Source: Paenibacillus sp. DCT19
GTDB lineage: Bacteria > Bacillota > Bacilli > Paenibacillales > Paenibacillaceae
DNA length: 64,000 nucleotides
Direction: 5' to 3'
Assembly: GCF_003268635.1 (NCBI RefSeq)
Contig: NZ_CP029639.1
Coordinates: forward strand, 5,996,001-6,060,000
Below are positions 44,785 through 55,187 of this stretch, piece after piece. The notes beneath the pieces were generated by a model. The model did not search any database. It saw only the letters and a list, made by a program, of their open reading frames with translations, and had not been told where the DNA came from. The first letter of the stretch is position 1; every line of letters starts with the position of its first letter. A program made the translations under genes and the position numbers.

Positions 44785-47505
44785 TTATTTAGCCACAACA
44801 TGTGCAACGACACGATTATCTTGGTATGAAACAGTCAAATCGTACCCATCAGCAGTTACACGATCGAATTGACCTTGAATTGCATTTGCACTAATCAGGG
44901 TAATGTCTTTGGAGCCCTCAATTTTGTAGTTAGACAGATCGAGATTGAGCGTTCCTCCATCCAGATACAACTTCTTGCCGACATTAATCGCATTGAGATT
45001 GTTCTTCACAACAATGTCGAGCGTTCCATTATCCACAGTAAAGTTTCTATTCAGGTTGATTGCCCCATCGGCATCAACGACAATCGAGCCATTTTCCAAA
45101 TACAGATCACCTGTACCAAATGCGGTTGTGGATTCAGCCTTCAGTGTTCCTGCTTGTACTAGAGTTCCACCTGTATAGCTGTTGTTCCCCGTCAATGTAA
45201 GTGTTCCTGTACCCTTTTTGGTTAACATACCAATGCCAGAGATATTATTTCTCCACCAGTCCTCTGCATTGAAACGTCCTTTGGAAGCGTCCATATCTAC
45301 AGTGACATTGCTTAAGAATGCACCATAACCATCCGATGCTGTCACCAGATCCAATCTACCCCAGCCTTTGGACTCGTCTAGCACAGGGTAACCGGAATCA
45401 ATGGATGTTGTATACAATACTTCTCTACGTTGCTCATCCGTTAAATAAGGTTGGCGAGTCTCCAAGAGCGCTTCTGCTCCCAGCGGCACAACAGGCGCTA
45501 GACCTTTTGTTCCTGTCTGTGGCAGACCATACGTCATCTTCTCTCTATAGAAGGCTTTGTTCGCGTCATGATCTTCCCATTTATTCTCGTCATATGCACT
45601 CTTAAAGTTGTAATCCTCTGTTACCGTGTGCGCATATTCATACAGACTCATATTTTTTTCTTTGGCTAATGCACCAAATACTTCTCCTGCATTCTCATAA
45701 GCCTTATCCAGCACTTCTTGATTCTCTTTTTTATTGAACGCATATGCCGTCATCGCTGTAGCTTGGATACGTGCACCAATTACATCAAGTGGGGAGTGCA
45801 TGCCCGTGACAACACGGTTCTCACCCATCTGTGCTGCTCTCGTCAACAATTCGGAGAATCGTTCAGGCGTAGCGTAAGCAAACGGAAGTACGGACAAGTA
45901 TGACGCACTTGTATGTCCACTTGGATATCCTCCGTCTTTTCCTTGTCCATCCTCAGCGATTCTTCTCACATAACTTAATGCAGGAATAAGCTTCACATTG
46001 CTCTCATACTGCTGAACATGCTTCTCTCCTGATGCTTTCGTTCCTCCGGATGGCAGCGGCTCTTCTTTCGATTCACCTTCACCCAGTGTTTCCCATACAG
46101 GCAATCCCTTGCTATCTACAACCTCTTTCATTTCTCCGTTCGAATTCATTCTCCACGGTCTTGGGGAAGAGAAGAAGTATTTCGCCGGATTGGATGAAGC
46201 AGGTGTTTTGAAACGAACCAGATCCACTAGAGCTGCCATGTCAGCAAGTTCTGTTTTGGACCAATCACTTCCAAGACCTTGGCTTTCATCTTCTACCGTT
46301 TCTTCTTTCAGATCAACATTCATCTCATCCACGCTTCGTTCAATACTTGTCACCGGCTTAATGATGTCCACATATGTGTTAGCCAGCGGGCCAAAACCTT
46401 CCATCATACTGTAGATTTTATCGCGCTGGTCATCGTAATAGGCCGCTAAAGCCTCTTCATCCGTACGATTTTGAGTTACATCTTCAACGTATTTGATATT
46501 CGCAACCCACGTTGCTTCGTTACGAATCTCTACATTTGCAAATGTTTTCTGGTCTGCAACAGGTACGGTTGGATCATTTTTGAACCCGTCATAGTAAGGA
46601 GTCGGTCCATCACCATACTTCGCTACTTTATCACCCGCACCAGGTTTCGTCGCTGCTGTTCCATCTCTCCACTCCGGTTGGTTGATGGACCATACTTGTT
46701 CAAAACCGTCCAAGATATCGATAAATGGATTGGTTGCCACAACGTTTTTGAGTGTACCATCATCGGCATTGGCACCATCCTCTACTGCGGATAAACGAGC
46801 TTCATCCGCGGGAGGAGCTACATTCAACACGTTCGCTGTTCCCTTAGGCTTAGCTGGTTTGATCGCTGTGTTCGAATCGATGTCCAGCGCATTTACAAGC
46901 GCACTTACGGCTTCTGCACGAGTGATGGAACGAAGTGGTTTGAAGCTTCCGTCCTCATATCCAGCAATAATTTTGGCTGCTGCCGCTCCACCTACAGCCC
47001 CTTTGCTCCAGTCTGCAATAGCGGATGAATCGTTAAACGTATTAGCTGACTCCTCATCTAGCTCTAGATTCAGAATTCCTGTAATAATTTTCGCTGCTTC
47101 TTGACGTGTAATTGGATCTTGCGGCTTCATCGTACCATCCGTATAACCCTCTATATATCCAGCAGCATTAGCAATAGAAATCGCTTCGTAATACCATGCC
47201 TGGTTAGAAACATCATTATAGTTAATTGCCGCTTGTCCTGTGTATCCAAAAGCCTTGTTCACCAGATTCATAAATTCCGCTCTAGTAATGTACGCATTCG
47301 GTTTGAATGAATGATCCAGGTAACCTCGAATTAAACCTTCATCACCCCAAGCCTGGATACTCGCTTCTGCCCAGTGTCCTTTAATATCAGAGAATTGAAG
47401 TTTCTGGTCAGCTGCATAACCCCGATCCGCAAACGTCGGACTTACCATAGACAACATTAGAAGTAATGCGAGTGATTTTTTTAGTGGTTTTCTCATGGCC
47501 TGCAA
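44785..47505 (-). CDS. SLH-anchored PAP2-type acid phosphatase with autotransporter-like repeat
   Basis: A 906-aa secreted surface enzyme. A signal peptide (KSLALLLMLSMVSPTFA) and three SLH modules (about residues 38-205: FSDIKGHWAEASIQAW; YNDVSNQAWYYEAI; FNDSSAIADWSKGA) come first. A PAP2/acid phosphatase-haloperoxidase domain (about 290-760) follows with SSPRPWRM, GGYPSGHTSAS and GENRVVTGMHSPLDVIGAR, giving the Arg, Ser-Gly-His and His-Asp elements of the site. The C-terminus (about 765-906) contains GTGTLTLTGNNSYTGGTLVQAGTL, the passenger-associated repeat usual in Gram-negative autotransporters. Start TTG 47505 is six bases after GGGAG; an ATG three codons later is possible. Confidence 0.87.
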   Translation of the reverse strand: MQAMRKPLKKSLALLLMLSMVSPTFADRGYAADQKLQFSDIKGHWAEASIQAWGDEGLIRGYLDHSFKPNAYITRAEFMNLVNKAFGYTGQAAINYNDVSNQAWYYEAISIANAAGYIEGYTDGTMKPQDPITRQEAAKIITGILNLELDEESANTFNDSSAIADWSKGAVGGAAAAKIIAGYEDGSFKPLRSITRAEAVSALVNALDIDSNTAIKPAKPKGTANVLNVAPPADEARLSAVEDGANADDGTLKNVVATNPFIDILDGFEQVWSINQPEWRDGTAATKPGAGDKVAKYGDGPTPYYDGFKNDPTVPVADQKTFANVEIRNEATWVANIKYVEDVTQNRTDEEALAAYYDDQRDKIYSMMEGFGPLANTYVDIIKPVTSIERSVDEMNVDLKEETVEDESQGLGSDWSKTELADMAALVDLVRFKTPASSNPAKYFFSSPRPWRMNSNGEMKEVVDSKGLPVWETLGEGESKEEPLPSGGTKASGEKHVQQYESNVKLIPALSYVRRIAEDGQGKDGGYPSGHTSASYLSVLPFAYATPERFSELLTRAAQMGENRVVTGMHSPLDVIGARIQATAMTAYAFNKKENQEVLDKAYENAGEVFGALAKEKNMSLYEYAHTVTEDYNFKSAYDENKWEDHDANKAFYREKMTYGLPQTGTKGLAPVVPLGAEALLETRQPYLTDEQRREVLYTTSIDSGYPVLDESKGWGRLDLVTASDGYGAFLSNVTVDMDASKGRFNAEDWWRNNISGIGMLTKKGTGTLTLTGNNSYTGGTLVQAGTLKAESTTAFGTGDLYLENGSIVVDADGAINLNRNFTVDNGTLDIVVKNNLNAINVGKKLYLDGGTLNLDLSNYKIEGSKDITLISANAIQGQFDRVTADGYDLTVSYQDNRVVAHVVAK

Positions 47506-47853
47506 TACACGCTCCCATAATCGTAATTATTTTTTGGTACCGCACCAGCAAATGATGAGTGGCTTCCATCTAGATGTCTGATATGCCGTTACCTTAGCAT
47601 TTGGGGCGCCCCAGCATCTATAGAACAAATTCCGCTTTATATCAAATTCGTACGTTTTGGAGATATTTTTTCAAAAAAATAGAGAGAATCCTACAAACGT
47701 CATCTATACTGTAGTTGTTTGTAAAATCTTTTTAAATTGTAGGTAAATTTTCTGAGGTGAGTTTGTTAAATTTTGATCAACATGATCTCTCGTCCGGCGG
47801 CTATTATATAATGATAGAGTTATGTAGAAACCAATTGTGAAGGAGGAACATGG
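47506..47853. other. Divergent intergenic region, phosphatase and AraC genes
   Basis: About 350 bp without a gene. It has a perfect GC palindrome TGGGGCGCCCCA (47602-47613), an AT-rich stretch and TATAAT at 47807-47812 for the AraC gene, with no clear -35. I recognise no riboswitch class here. Confidence 0.4.
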
Positions 47854-50163
47854 ATGCGCGAGCTGTTTCAATCTGTGAGATCAAGGATGGTTTTTTCCTA
47901 TATCGCTGTCGTCCTTGTCATTGCGCTTCTGTTTGGCTCGATCCTATACCTCTTCTTCTCCCATCAATACAGCAAAGAGATTCGGAGTAACAAACAATTG
48001 CTGCTCAAAAATACGGTCAATTATATGGAAAGTTCCGTCATTCAGAAGGTGAATCAGGTCTATCTGTCTTTAGCGCTAGGTAGTCCTGTAAGTATTGATA
48101 TAGATAGCTTAAAAGGAAACCATGGCAAGATTCTAGACATCGAACAGTTGCTCAAAAATCAGGTGCAAAACTATTCGGATCTTATTGAAGCTATCCATAT
48201 ATATGATACGAAGAATCAATTCATCATCTCCTCTGCACATGGGCTGATGCTCTATAAGGATGCGCCCGAACGGGTGGATCAGATTGCTGATTGGGCTGCC
48301 ACGATGAGAGCAACGGAAGAGAGCTCTTTGTGGACGCAGGCGCGTATGGTTCCTCAGGATGCGTATATTGAACAATCCATAGAGAACAACATGACGCCGT
48401 TAATTACCTATGTCCGCAGTTACCCGTTTCAATCGTCTGGGCAGAACAGTAAGGTCATGATTGCGATTGATATCAAAGAATCTACGATCAGTCAGATCAT
48501 CGAAAATATGATTCCTGCCGACTATGCGAGTACATTTATCGTAGATCAGCAAGGAACCGTTATTTCGGCCGCCGACAAAACCCTGTTAGGCAGCACCACG
48601 AAGGAGAACTTGTTACAGTCCCTGCTATCCACTTCTTCTTCGGATGAGAGCTTTACGCATATATTTGACCATGATTCATATGTCATTTCACAGGATCAAT
48701 TTAAAGGGAATGGCTGGAGGATTTACACGACTACGCCTAATAAAAGTTTCTATTACAAATTGGATAGTTTGAAGGAAGTTTCGCTTCTCCTTGGCTTGCT
48801 CGCTGTCGCTGTTGGAATTGCAATGTCTTCCCTATTTACAGTAGCCAACTATAGCCCAGTCAAGCGAATTTTGAATAATATTAAGGGACGGGTGGATCAT
48901 CCCACTGGCTTGCGGCAGAATGAGTATCGCTTAATCGATACCGCTATTAACAGCCTGTCTAGCAAAGTAGATAGTCTGGAAGAAACGTTACAGGCCAATC
49001 ACAAAATGATTAAGCATAGCATTATGCTCAACATGATTCATAATCGATTTACACCAGAGGAGCTCACGGAGCAACTGCAATCTATTCACGTTTCAACGGC
49101 CTACTCTCGCTTCCGTTGTATCGTTATTGATCCTGTCAGTGAGAAGTGGAAAGAAATGCAGCCACGACAATTGCAGCATACGTTGTACACGATGATTCAG
49201 CAGCTAGAAACAGCCGAGATTGAAGGAACAAGGCTGCTCGCTGAAGAATTGCAGGATCACAAAGTGGTGGTCATCATCTGTACCAATCAACCTGAGGAGC
49301 CTCTCTCGGATCAAATTATTGAATTTATTCATTCTGAGGCGAGAAATCGATTCGGTCTAGCATTTGCACTATCATTAGGCGGCTGGGTGGATCACTATAC
49401 AAGCATCTACCAGAGCTACCATCAGGCAAATACACTGATTCAATATAGCTATTTCTTCCCCGAGCAGTCTGCCATACAAGACCTTGAGCTTCTTCACAGA
49501 GAAAGCAGCAGCTTGGAAATTCCAGACTCTTACCTGATGAACTTTGAAAAGAAATTGCAGCTACGTGACGTGGATGGTACGGCTAATGCCATTCATGAGT
49601 TGGTTTCGACCATAAAGGAAGGAACGTATTCTGCCGAGTATAGCCGGGTTTTTTTATTGAAAGCGGTATCAATTTATTCGAACTGCATTAATCAGGTGCG
49701 CTGGCAGCCCACTGATGCAAATGCTCAAAATTTGTACAAGCAATTTGCTTCACTCTACAATATCAACACCTATGCGGAATGGATGGTTCATCTAATCACC
49801 GAATTTATTACGCATGTCGAGAAGCGAAGTGAAGTCAGAAGCCCAGATACCATCTCGGCTGTCAAAGCCTATATTAGTGATAATATCTCAGGCGATCTCA
49901 CGCTAGACCATGTCTCTGAGCAAGTGTTCATTAGCCCCAAGTATCTCAGCAAAATTTTCAAAGAAGAAACCGGAATCGTATATTCCGAATATGTCACGAA
50001 TCAGCGGATGGAGCGCGCGCGTGAACTTATTGCAAGGCGGGAATTTACTATTGAGCAAGTGGCGAGCACAGTCGGTTACCGCACCCCTGCTTATTTCATT
50101 AAGAAGTTCAAAGAAATTCACGGCTGCACCCCGAAGAACTTCATGCGCAGCCTGACGAACTAA
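47854..50163 (+). CDS. Membrane-bound AraC-family regulator with extracellular Cache-like sensor
   Basis: A 769-aa one-component regulator. TM1 (MVFSYIAVVLVIALLFGSILYLFF, about 12-35), an extracellular double-Cache-like domain (about 40-300), TM2 (VSLLLGLLAVAVGIAMSSLFTV, about 309-330), a long cytoplasmic linker, and a C-terminal AraC HTH (DLTLDHVSEQVFISPKYLSKIFKEETGIVYSEYVTNQRMERARELI; VASTVGYRTPAYFIKKFKEIHGCTPKNFMR). Such proteins in Paenibacillus usually control neighbouring carbohydrate ABC transporter genes. The following lipoprotein gene, 39 bp downstream, is the likely target. Strong GAAGGAGG site before the ATG. Confidence 0.9.
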   Translation: MRELFQSVRSRMVFSYIAVVLVIALLFGSILYLFFSHQYSKEIRSNKQLLLKNTVNYMESSVIQKVNQVYLSLALGSPVSIDIDSLKGNHGKILDIEQLLKNQVQNYSDLIEAIHIYDTKNQFIISSAHGLMLYKDAPERVDQIADWAATMRATEESSLWTQARMVPQDAYIEQSIENNMTPLITYVRSYPFQSSGQNSKVMIAIDIKESTISQIIENMIPADYASTFIVDQQGTVISAADKTLLGSTTKENLLQSLLSTSSSDESFTHIFDHDSYVISQDQFKGNGWRIYTTTPNKSFYYKLDSLKEVSLLLGLLAVAVGIAMSSLFTVANYSPVKRILNNIKGRVDHPTGLRQNEYRLIDTAINSLSSKVDSLEETLQANHKMIKHSIMLNMIHNRFTPEELTEQLQSIHVSTAYSRFRCIVIDPVSEKWKEMQPRQLQHTLYTMIQQLETAEIEGTRLLAEELQDHKVVVIICTNQPEEPLSDQIIEFIHSEARNRFGLAFALSLGGWVDHYTSIYQSYHQANTLIQYSYFFPEQSAIQDLELLHRESSSLEIPDSYLMNFEKKLQLRDVDGTANAIHELVSTIKEGTYSAEYSRVFLLKAVSIYSNCINQVRWQPTDANAQNLYKQFASLYNINTYAEWMVHLITEFITHVEKRSEVRSPDTISAVKAYISDNISGDLTLDHVSEQVFISPKYLSKIFKEETGIVYSEYVTNQRMERARELIARREFTIEQVASTVGYRTPAYFIKKFKEIHGCTPKNFMRSLTN

Positions 50164-50202
50164 CCTATAGCTAGAATTCAAAAAAATTGTGAAGGAGCTA
50201 CT

Positions 50203-51841
50203 ATGAACCTCAACCTTTCAAGAGCTCTCTGTCTATCCATGACAACACTTATGCTTATCGTACTCTTGAGTGGCTGTACTGTGTCAGGAAGAGAAAGTGC
50301 ACAAGTGCAGCAGCAGAACCATCTCGCAAGCGCTGAGAAGGATGCCGCCCCACAATATAACATTTCTTGGACTATGCATCAGAATACGCCAGTGCCTGAG
50401 GATGCAGAGATGATCGTATATCTGAAAAGTTATTTAATGTGAATCTGAATGTGTGGAACCTGGAGAACAAGCGTTACGAGGATCTGCTAGACTTGGAGCT
50501 TGCTCAAGGGAACATACCGGATCTATTCCGAATTAGGCAGCCACATGATCTGCTTAAATATCAGTCACAAGGAGTGTTGGCGAAATCCCCCAAGATGTGC
50601 TTGAGCAACATGCGCCTAATCTTGTGAAGCGTATCCGGGATTATGATCCCCGGTACTTCGAGTACGGGAAAATAGATAACAGCTTATACGGTATTCCCGT
50701 TATCAATGAGACCAATATTTACCGAACCCCTATCGTTTATCGAGCAGACTGGCTGGAGCGGCTCGGACTAGACACGCCCACAACATTGGATGAGTTAGAA
50801 ACCGTTCTGTATGCCTTCGCCAAAGGTGATCCCGATGGAAATGGTAAACAGGATACGTATGGTTTGTCCAAGGAAGGTATGAATGTGGTGTTTGGCGCTT
50901 TTGGGCAGACTGTTTTTACCGAGCAGCTATATTTTAATCTGAAAGATAATCAACTGGTCATCGGCGCTTTGGAGCCTGAGATGAAGCAAGCCTTAACTTA
51001 CTTGCAACAATGGTACCGGGACGGCATTATCGACCCAGAGTTTATCACCGGCGAAAATAAGGGCGGCTACAAGCATCTATCTCATGCTTTTATTAACGGT
51101 AAAATTGGAATGACCTCCATGGGCAACTATTATCATTGGACTCAAGCGGGCGATTACAACATCCTGAACGAAAAAGGCGAAGAAACCCCGATGGCAGCTT
51201 CGTTCAATGTCTATGAGCTTCAACAAAAGAACGCAGATGCCAAGGTGGTATTTGGTGCTCCTGTCGTTGGCCCTGATGGACTTAGCGGCTCGAAAGGCAA
51301 CAACCTGCTCATGAACTTTATTGCGATTGGAGCTGAGGCGGTCAACGAGCCAGGCAAACTTGAAAAAATTCTGGAAATTCTAGACTACGTCAGTGCCAAT
51401 CCTGATCCACATGAGCAGATCAGAATGGAGTATGGCGTTCAAGGCAAGCACTGGGACTGGGATGGTACATCCACAAATACATTCCACCTTCTCCCTCCGT
51501 ATAACCGAATGGAGAACTATATTAATATGATCGGCTCCAGTATCGGCATGACGGTTCCCGGTGGCTCCATAGGGGAACGTGAACAGTGGGCGGCATCTGT
51601 AGGACTGGAAAAGGGCGGCATCTATAACCATTTAGAGGTGGCCACCCCTGCCCTAATTCAATATTCATCTGACTTAATCAGCATGAGGGACAAAGCGTAC
51701 ATCTCCATCATCACCGGCGATCAGCCTGTGGAGAGTTTCGATACCTTTGTGAAGGAATTCATGGAAGCTGGCGGAGAACAGGTGCTTCGCGAAGCCAATG
51801 AATGGTATAAGAAGCATCCGGAAACAAGTTCCGCGCAATAG
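50203..51841 (+). pseudogene. Extracellular solute-binding lipoprotein, two frameshifts
   Basis: Family 1-type sugar-binding lipoprotein (LplA/YtcQ-like). The signal peptide ends LLSGC (lipid Cys about 25). Frame is lost at 50424-50429 (CTGAAAAG; one added base gives LEKLFNVNLNVWNLENKRYEDLL). It is lost again at about 50579-50590 (GCGAAATCCCCC; one added base gives VLAEIPQDVLEQHAPNLVKRI). After that, 414 codons run without interruption. The repaired protein would be about 546 aa. Both breaks are apparent one-base losses in short runs. GAAGGAG precedes the ATG. Permease genes are absent downstream, which is unusual. Confidence 0.85.
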
Positions 51842-52009
51842 ATTAGCCCCCTTTTACCGTCGCAAAACGAATGCTATCATCCGACGTCATCATTGACGCG
51901 GATTGGAGAAATAGCTAAAATTTGATGCAACTGTTCTTTTTGAATTTGTCGCATTTATTTTGGTTAGCATGTTGTAACTCCAATCTGAGAGGATGAAAGG
52001 GTGGTCTGC

Positions 52010-53011
52010 ATGGAAATGCTCCAGGACTCATTTGGCAGAATACATGACTATATCCGTATTTCTGTTACGGACCGCTGTAATTTGCGTTGTGTATACTGCA
52101 TGCCAGCCGAGGGCATGGAATTCGCCCCCCATGATGAAATAATGAGCTATGAAGAAATTGCTCAGGTACTTCGAGTGCTGGCTCCTATGGGTATGCGCAA
52201 AGTGCGCTTAACCGGCGGTGAACCATTAGTACGCAAAGACCTGCACAAGCTCGTCGCTATGATCTCCGCTATTGACGGAATTGAAGATATTGCTTTGACT
52301 ACCAATGCATTGCTGCTGGACAAGCAGGCTCAGGCGCTGAAGGATGCTGGACTGAACCGAATTAATATCAGTCTGGATTCCTTGCGAGCTGACCGCTTCT
52401 CCATGATTACCCGTGGCGGCGATGTGAACAAGGTGCTGAAAGGAATTGAGGCAGCCACGAACGTTGGGCTCGAACCGATTAAGCTGAATGTGGTACTCAT
52501 GAAAGGTATTAATGATGATGAAATCAAAGACTTCATCGCACTGACCCTTGACCAGCCACTTCATGTTCGATTCATCGAATACATGCCGATCGGACATGCT
52601 TCGGACTCGTGGCGCAAATCCTATTTGCCGCTCGAAGCTGTCACGGATGTCTGCGCAGAGGCTGGATGGACGGTGGATCAAACCGAAGGCCCTGCCGGGA
52701 ACGGACCCTCACGGAATATGAAAATTTCAGGCTCACAAGGTACTTTCGGATTGATTCATCCGGTAAGTGACCATTTCTGTGATAACTGCAATCGTCTGCG
52801 TCTGACCGCAGATGGGCATATCAAAGCCTGCTTATATTGGTCAGATGAATATAATGTGCGGCGCTTTGTCGATGACCCTGCGGCGATGGCTGCTCTTTTC
52901 CTCAAAGCACTCGGCACCAAACCCAAGAACCATGAGATGGCTATGGCACTGGAACGCAAAATGCAAAGTCATACGCCAACAGCGAGACGGATGTCTCAGA
53001 TTGGTGGGTAA
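52010..53011 (+). CDS. moaA: GTP 3',8-cyclase MoaA (molybdenum cofactor biosynthesis)
   Basis: A radical-SAM enzyme that converts GTP to 3',8-cyclo-GTP, first step of molybdopterin synthesis. 333 aa. N-terminal cluster motif CNLRCVYC (about residues 23-30), the SAM-binding GGEP in [14 protein letters not shown], the C-terminal cluster in [20 protein letters not shown] and the conserved end MSQIGG are intact. ATG 52010 follows AAAGGGTGG by five bases; an upstream in-frame start is less well placed. It stands alone here, without other mo genes. Confidence 0.96.
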   Translation: MEMLQDSFGRIHDYIRISVTDRCNLRCVYCMPAEGMEFAPHDEIMSYEEIAQVLRVLAPMGMRKVRLTGGEPLVRKDLHKLVAMISAIDGIEDIALTTNALLLDKQAQALKDAGLNRINISLDSLRADRFSMITRGGDVNKVLKGIEAATNVGLEPIKLNVVLMKGINDDEIKDFIALTLDQPLHVRFIEYMPIGHASDSWRKSYLPLEAVTDVCAEAGWTVDQTEGPAGNGPSRNMKISGSQGTFGLIHPVSDHFCDNCNRLRLTADGHIKACLYWSDEYNVRRFVDDPAAMAALFLKALGTKPKNHEMAMALERKMQSHTPTARRMSQIGG

Positions 53012-53068
53012 GGGCTATAGATCGGGATCTGGAACACAGGGAGTTTAACCTGCTCCAAACATCTACAG

Positions 53069-53140
53069 CGAGTACAGTGAGTACATTGCGTCCATCGAGT
53101 AGATCGAGCACATTGAGTATACTGAGCACATCGAGAGTGT
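53069..53140. repeat. Degenerate 9-bp tandem repeat, eight units
   Basis: Eight consecutive 9-mers of consensus (C/T)GAGTACAT: CGAGTACAG, TGAGTACAT, TGCGTCCAT, CGAGTAGAT, CGAGCACAT, TGAGTATAC, TGAGCACAT, CGAGAGTGT. It starts 58 bp past moaA. No gene is supported in the 53012-53437 gap apart from this and the terminator. Confidence 0.8.
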
Positions 53141-53214
53141 ATAACGTATGTACTCGCTCTTGTCATTTGCACTGCTTAACTATATCGGAATATGTAAATT
53201 AACACGATTACACT

Positions 53215-53242
53215 GCCCAGAGAAAATCTCTGGGCTTTTTTT
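53215..53242 (+). terminator. Terminator of the moaA transcript
   Basis: Eight-bp GC-rich stem GCCCAGAG / CTCTGGGC, loop AAAAT, then seven T. Confidence 0.88.
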
Positions 53243-53437
53243 AGTACATATACTCTCATTAAGGCATGTATCTCTTATTTGTAGGTAACTTTTCTTTCTC
53301 ACCAATATCGGCCCTGTTTCAAATCTTTATGATAAAGTTAATTATACGTTTAGCCTATTTACATAGCTTCATGATCTAAGGTGATAACGTAGCAACGCGA
53401 ACCAAACATATCAGACATCATGTAGGAGTTGACCAAA

Positions 53438-54274
53438 TTGAATATTGTTGATGCCCTTGTAGCAGCCTGTCCTTATTTTAAAGTTATGTTTCTCAAAGAC
53501 GATCTGATGCTCGCCGTAACGGATACCGAGAAATTTGTGTATTACGTTGCGAGTGAAGATTGTGACCTGGGCATTCGAGCGGGTGATCCGATCTCATTAG
53601 AAGACCCCACTCTCCGCCGCGCATTGATCCATGGGGAAACGTCAGCTAACCGAATTCCCGAGGAATTCTATGGCACAACGATTAACTCTTCAGCTACACC
53701 ACTTCGAGACGAGAACGGGACAATTGTAGGCTCCTTTGCCATCGGTTTCTCGCTCAAAAACGAAGAAAAGCTGGAGCACTTCACCCAACTGATTACGGAC
53801 ATCAGCGGCAGACTTCAAGATATGGTGCAGACCGTAGCTGCCCAGTCCCAGCAATTATCAGCATCCTCTTCTCAAATATTGGACAACACCCGGCAGGCGG
53901 TACAGAATTCGGGCGAGGTTACTAAGGTAGCATCATTCATCCGAGAAATTTCTGAACAAACAAATCTGCTTGGTCTCAATGCCGCTATTGAAGCCGCACG
54001 AGCAGGTCATATGGGCGCAGGATTCGGTGTGGTTGCATCCGAAGTACGTAAACTATCTGCCGGAACCAAAGAAGCAACGGTCAACATCGAACGTTCGCTA
54101 CGTGAGGTACAGCAATCCATGAAGAACATGGAAAATGAGATTACATCTATCGCACAATCCAGCAGCAACCAAGCGGAAGTTGTGACGGAATTTAGTGATG
54201 TTATTGAACGATTGAATCATACAAGCTATGAGTTGAAGGTATTTATTGAATCCATGCTGTTAAAAGCAGATTAA
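53438..54274 (+). CDS. Soluble methyl-accepting chemotaxis protein (YfmS-like)
   Basis: A 278-aa cytosolic chemoreceptor without membrane segments. An N-terminal PAS/Cache-like sensor (about residues 1-110: [60 protein letters not shown]) leads into a short signalling domain with [45 protein letters not shown]. Length and layout match YfmS of Bacillus subtilis. The start is TTG 53438, nine bases after GGAG; the TTG at 53429 touches the site. Confidence 0.88.
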   Translation: MNIVDALVAACPYFKVMFLKDDLMLAVTDTEKFVYYVASEDCDLGIRAGDPISLEDPTLRRALIHGETSANRIPEEFYGTTINSSATPLRDENGTIVGSFAIGFSLKNEEKLEHFTQLITDISGRLQDMVQTVAAQSQQLSASSSQILDNTRQAVQNSGEVTKVASFIREISEQTNLLGLNAAIEAARAGHMGAGFGVVASEVRKLSAGTKEATVNIERSLREVQQSMKNMENEITSIAQSSSNQAEVVTEFSDVIERLNHTSYELKVFIESMLLKAD

Positions 54275-54326
54275 GTTCCATCTAGCGGCGGCAACCTCTT
54301 TGAGTGGATGTTAGTACGCCAAAAGG

Positions 54327-54365
54327 GCTGTCCCCGTCATATTCATGACTTACGGGACAGCTTCT
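54327..54365 (+). terminator. Terminator of the soluble chemoreceptor gene
   Basis: Stem GCTGTCCCCGT / ACGGGACAGC with one bulge, followed by TTCTTCG, about 50 bp past the stop codon. Confidence 0.7.
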
Positions 54366-54427
54366 TCGTATTATTAGGTTGAATAACATTTCAAGCCTGA
54401 CATGTTGAACAATGAAAGATGTTATTT

Positions 54428-55038
54428 TTATAACAATTGAAGCAGCTTCCACAGCATCATACCCGCCACACCAACCAGGATGACAGCTGAGATTCGATTG
54501 AACATCACACTCATGCGTCCTGTGCGATCTAAGCGCCCTATGCCTCTGCCTGCCCCGCTAATCCCAAAAACCATACCCAGGATACCACTGCTGTCGTTAA
54601 GGCAAAATAAAATCGCTCCATGCCGTCATACTGAAGTGAACTCGTGCCGATAACAGCCACCGTATCTAATAAAGCATGTGGGTTCAACAGGGATACCGAG
54701 GCTGCAAATGCAATTTGCTGACCTGCGGACAACACACTCCCTGATTCATGCGCAGTGCTCGCTGACTTCCACATGCCCCACGCCATATACAACAGAAATA
54801 AACTGCCGCCCGCATACAATACACTCGTCAGCAAAGGCCATTGCAACAAAATAAGGGATACACCCCCAACCGCTGCGCCAATTAATAAGGTATCACTAAT
54901 GGCTGCAGTTATGATGGCGGGTAAAGCGTTCGAAAACTTACGTTGCAGCATCCCCTGGTTAAAAATAAATACATTCTGAACGCCCAGCGGCAAAATCAAT
55001 CCAAATGCCAATATAATCGCGTGTATAAAAACCCCCAT
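54428..55038 (-). pseudogene. LysE/ArgO-family amino acid exporter, frameshifted near the C-terminus
   Basis: A LysE-superfamily exporter with five to six membrane helices; the N-terminus FGLILPLGVQNVFIFNQGMLQRKF and AASVSLLNPHALLDTVAVIG are typical of ArgO-like basic amino acid exporters. The frame breaks at the C4 run 54553-54556. One added base changes LGLAGQAEA-stop to LGLAGAGRGIGRLDRTGRMSVMFNRISAVILVGVAGMMLWKLLQLL, the expected last helix, ending at 54428 (about 203 aa). As given, the final helix is lost. It diverges from a MocR regulator that probably controls it. Confidence 0.85.
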
Positions 55039-55187
55039 ATGTTCTCCCCTTAGTCTGTTTATCTATAGTAAAGGAGGATGAACTAGACGTAACCAACCAC
55101 TTGGATGGCATGCATACCAACCAAATGTTATAGTGTCCTTAAAGATGCGAGCGATGAATTCATGCACATAATGGAGGTTACAACGAA

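Noticed and set aside
47506..47853. Riboswitch upstream of the SLH phosphatase (GC palindrome and conserved-looking blocks)
   Set aside because: I could not match the order of motifs to c-di-GMP, c-di-AMP, cobalamin or other classes I know.
53012..53214. CRISPR-like array after moaA
   Set aside because: The units are 9 bp without spacers; this is a simple tandem repeat.
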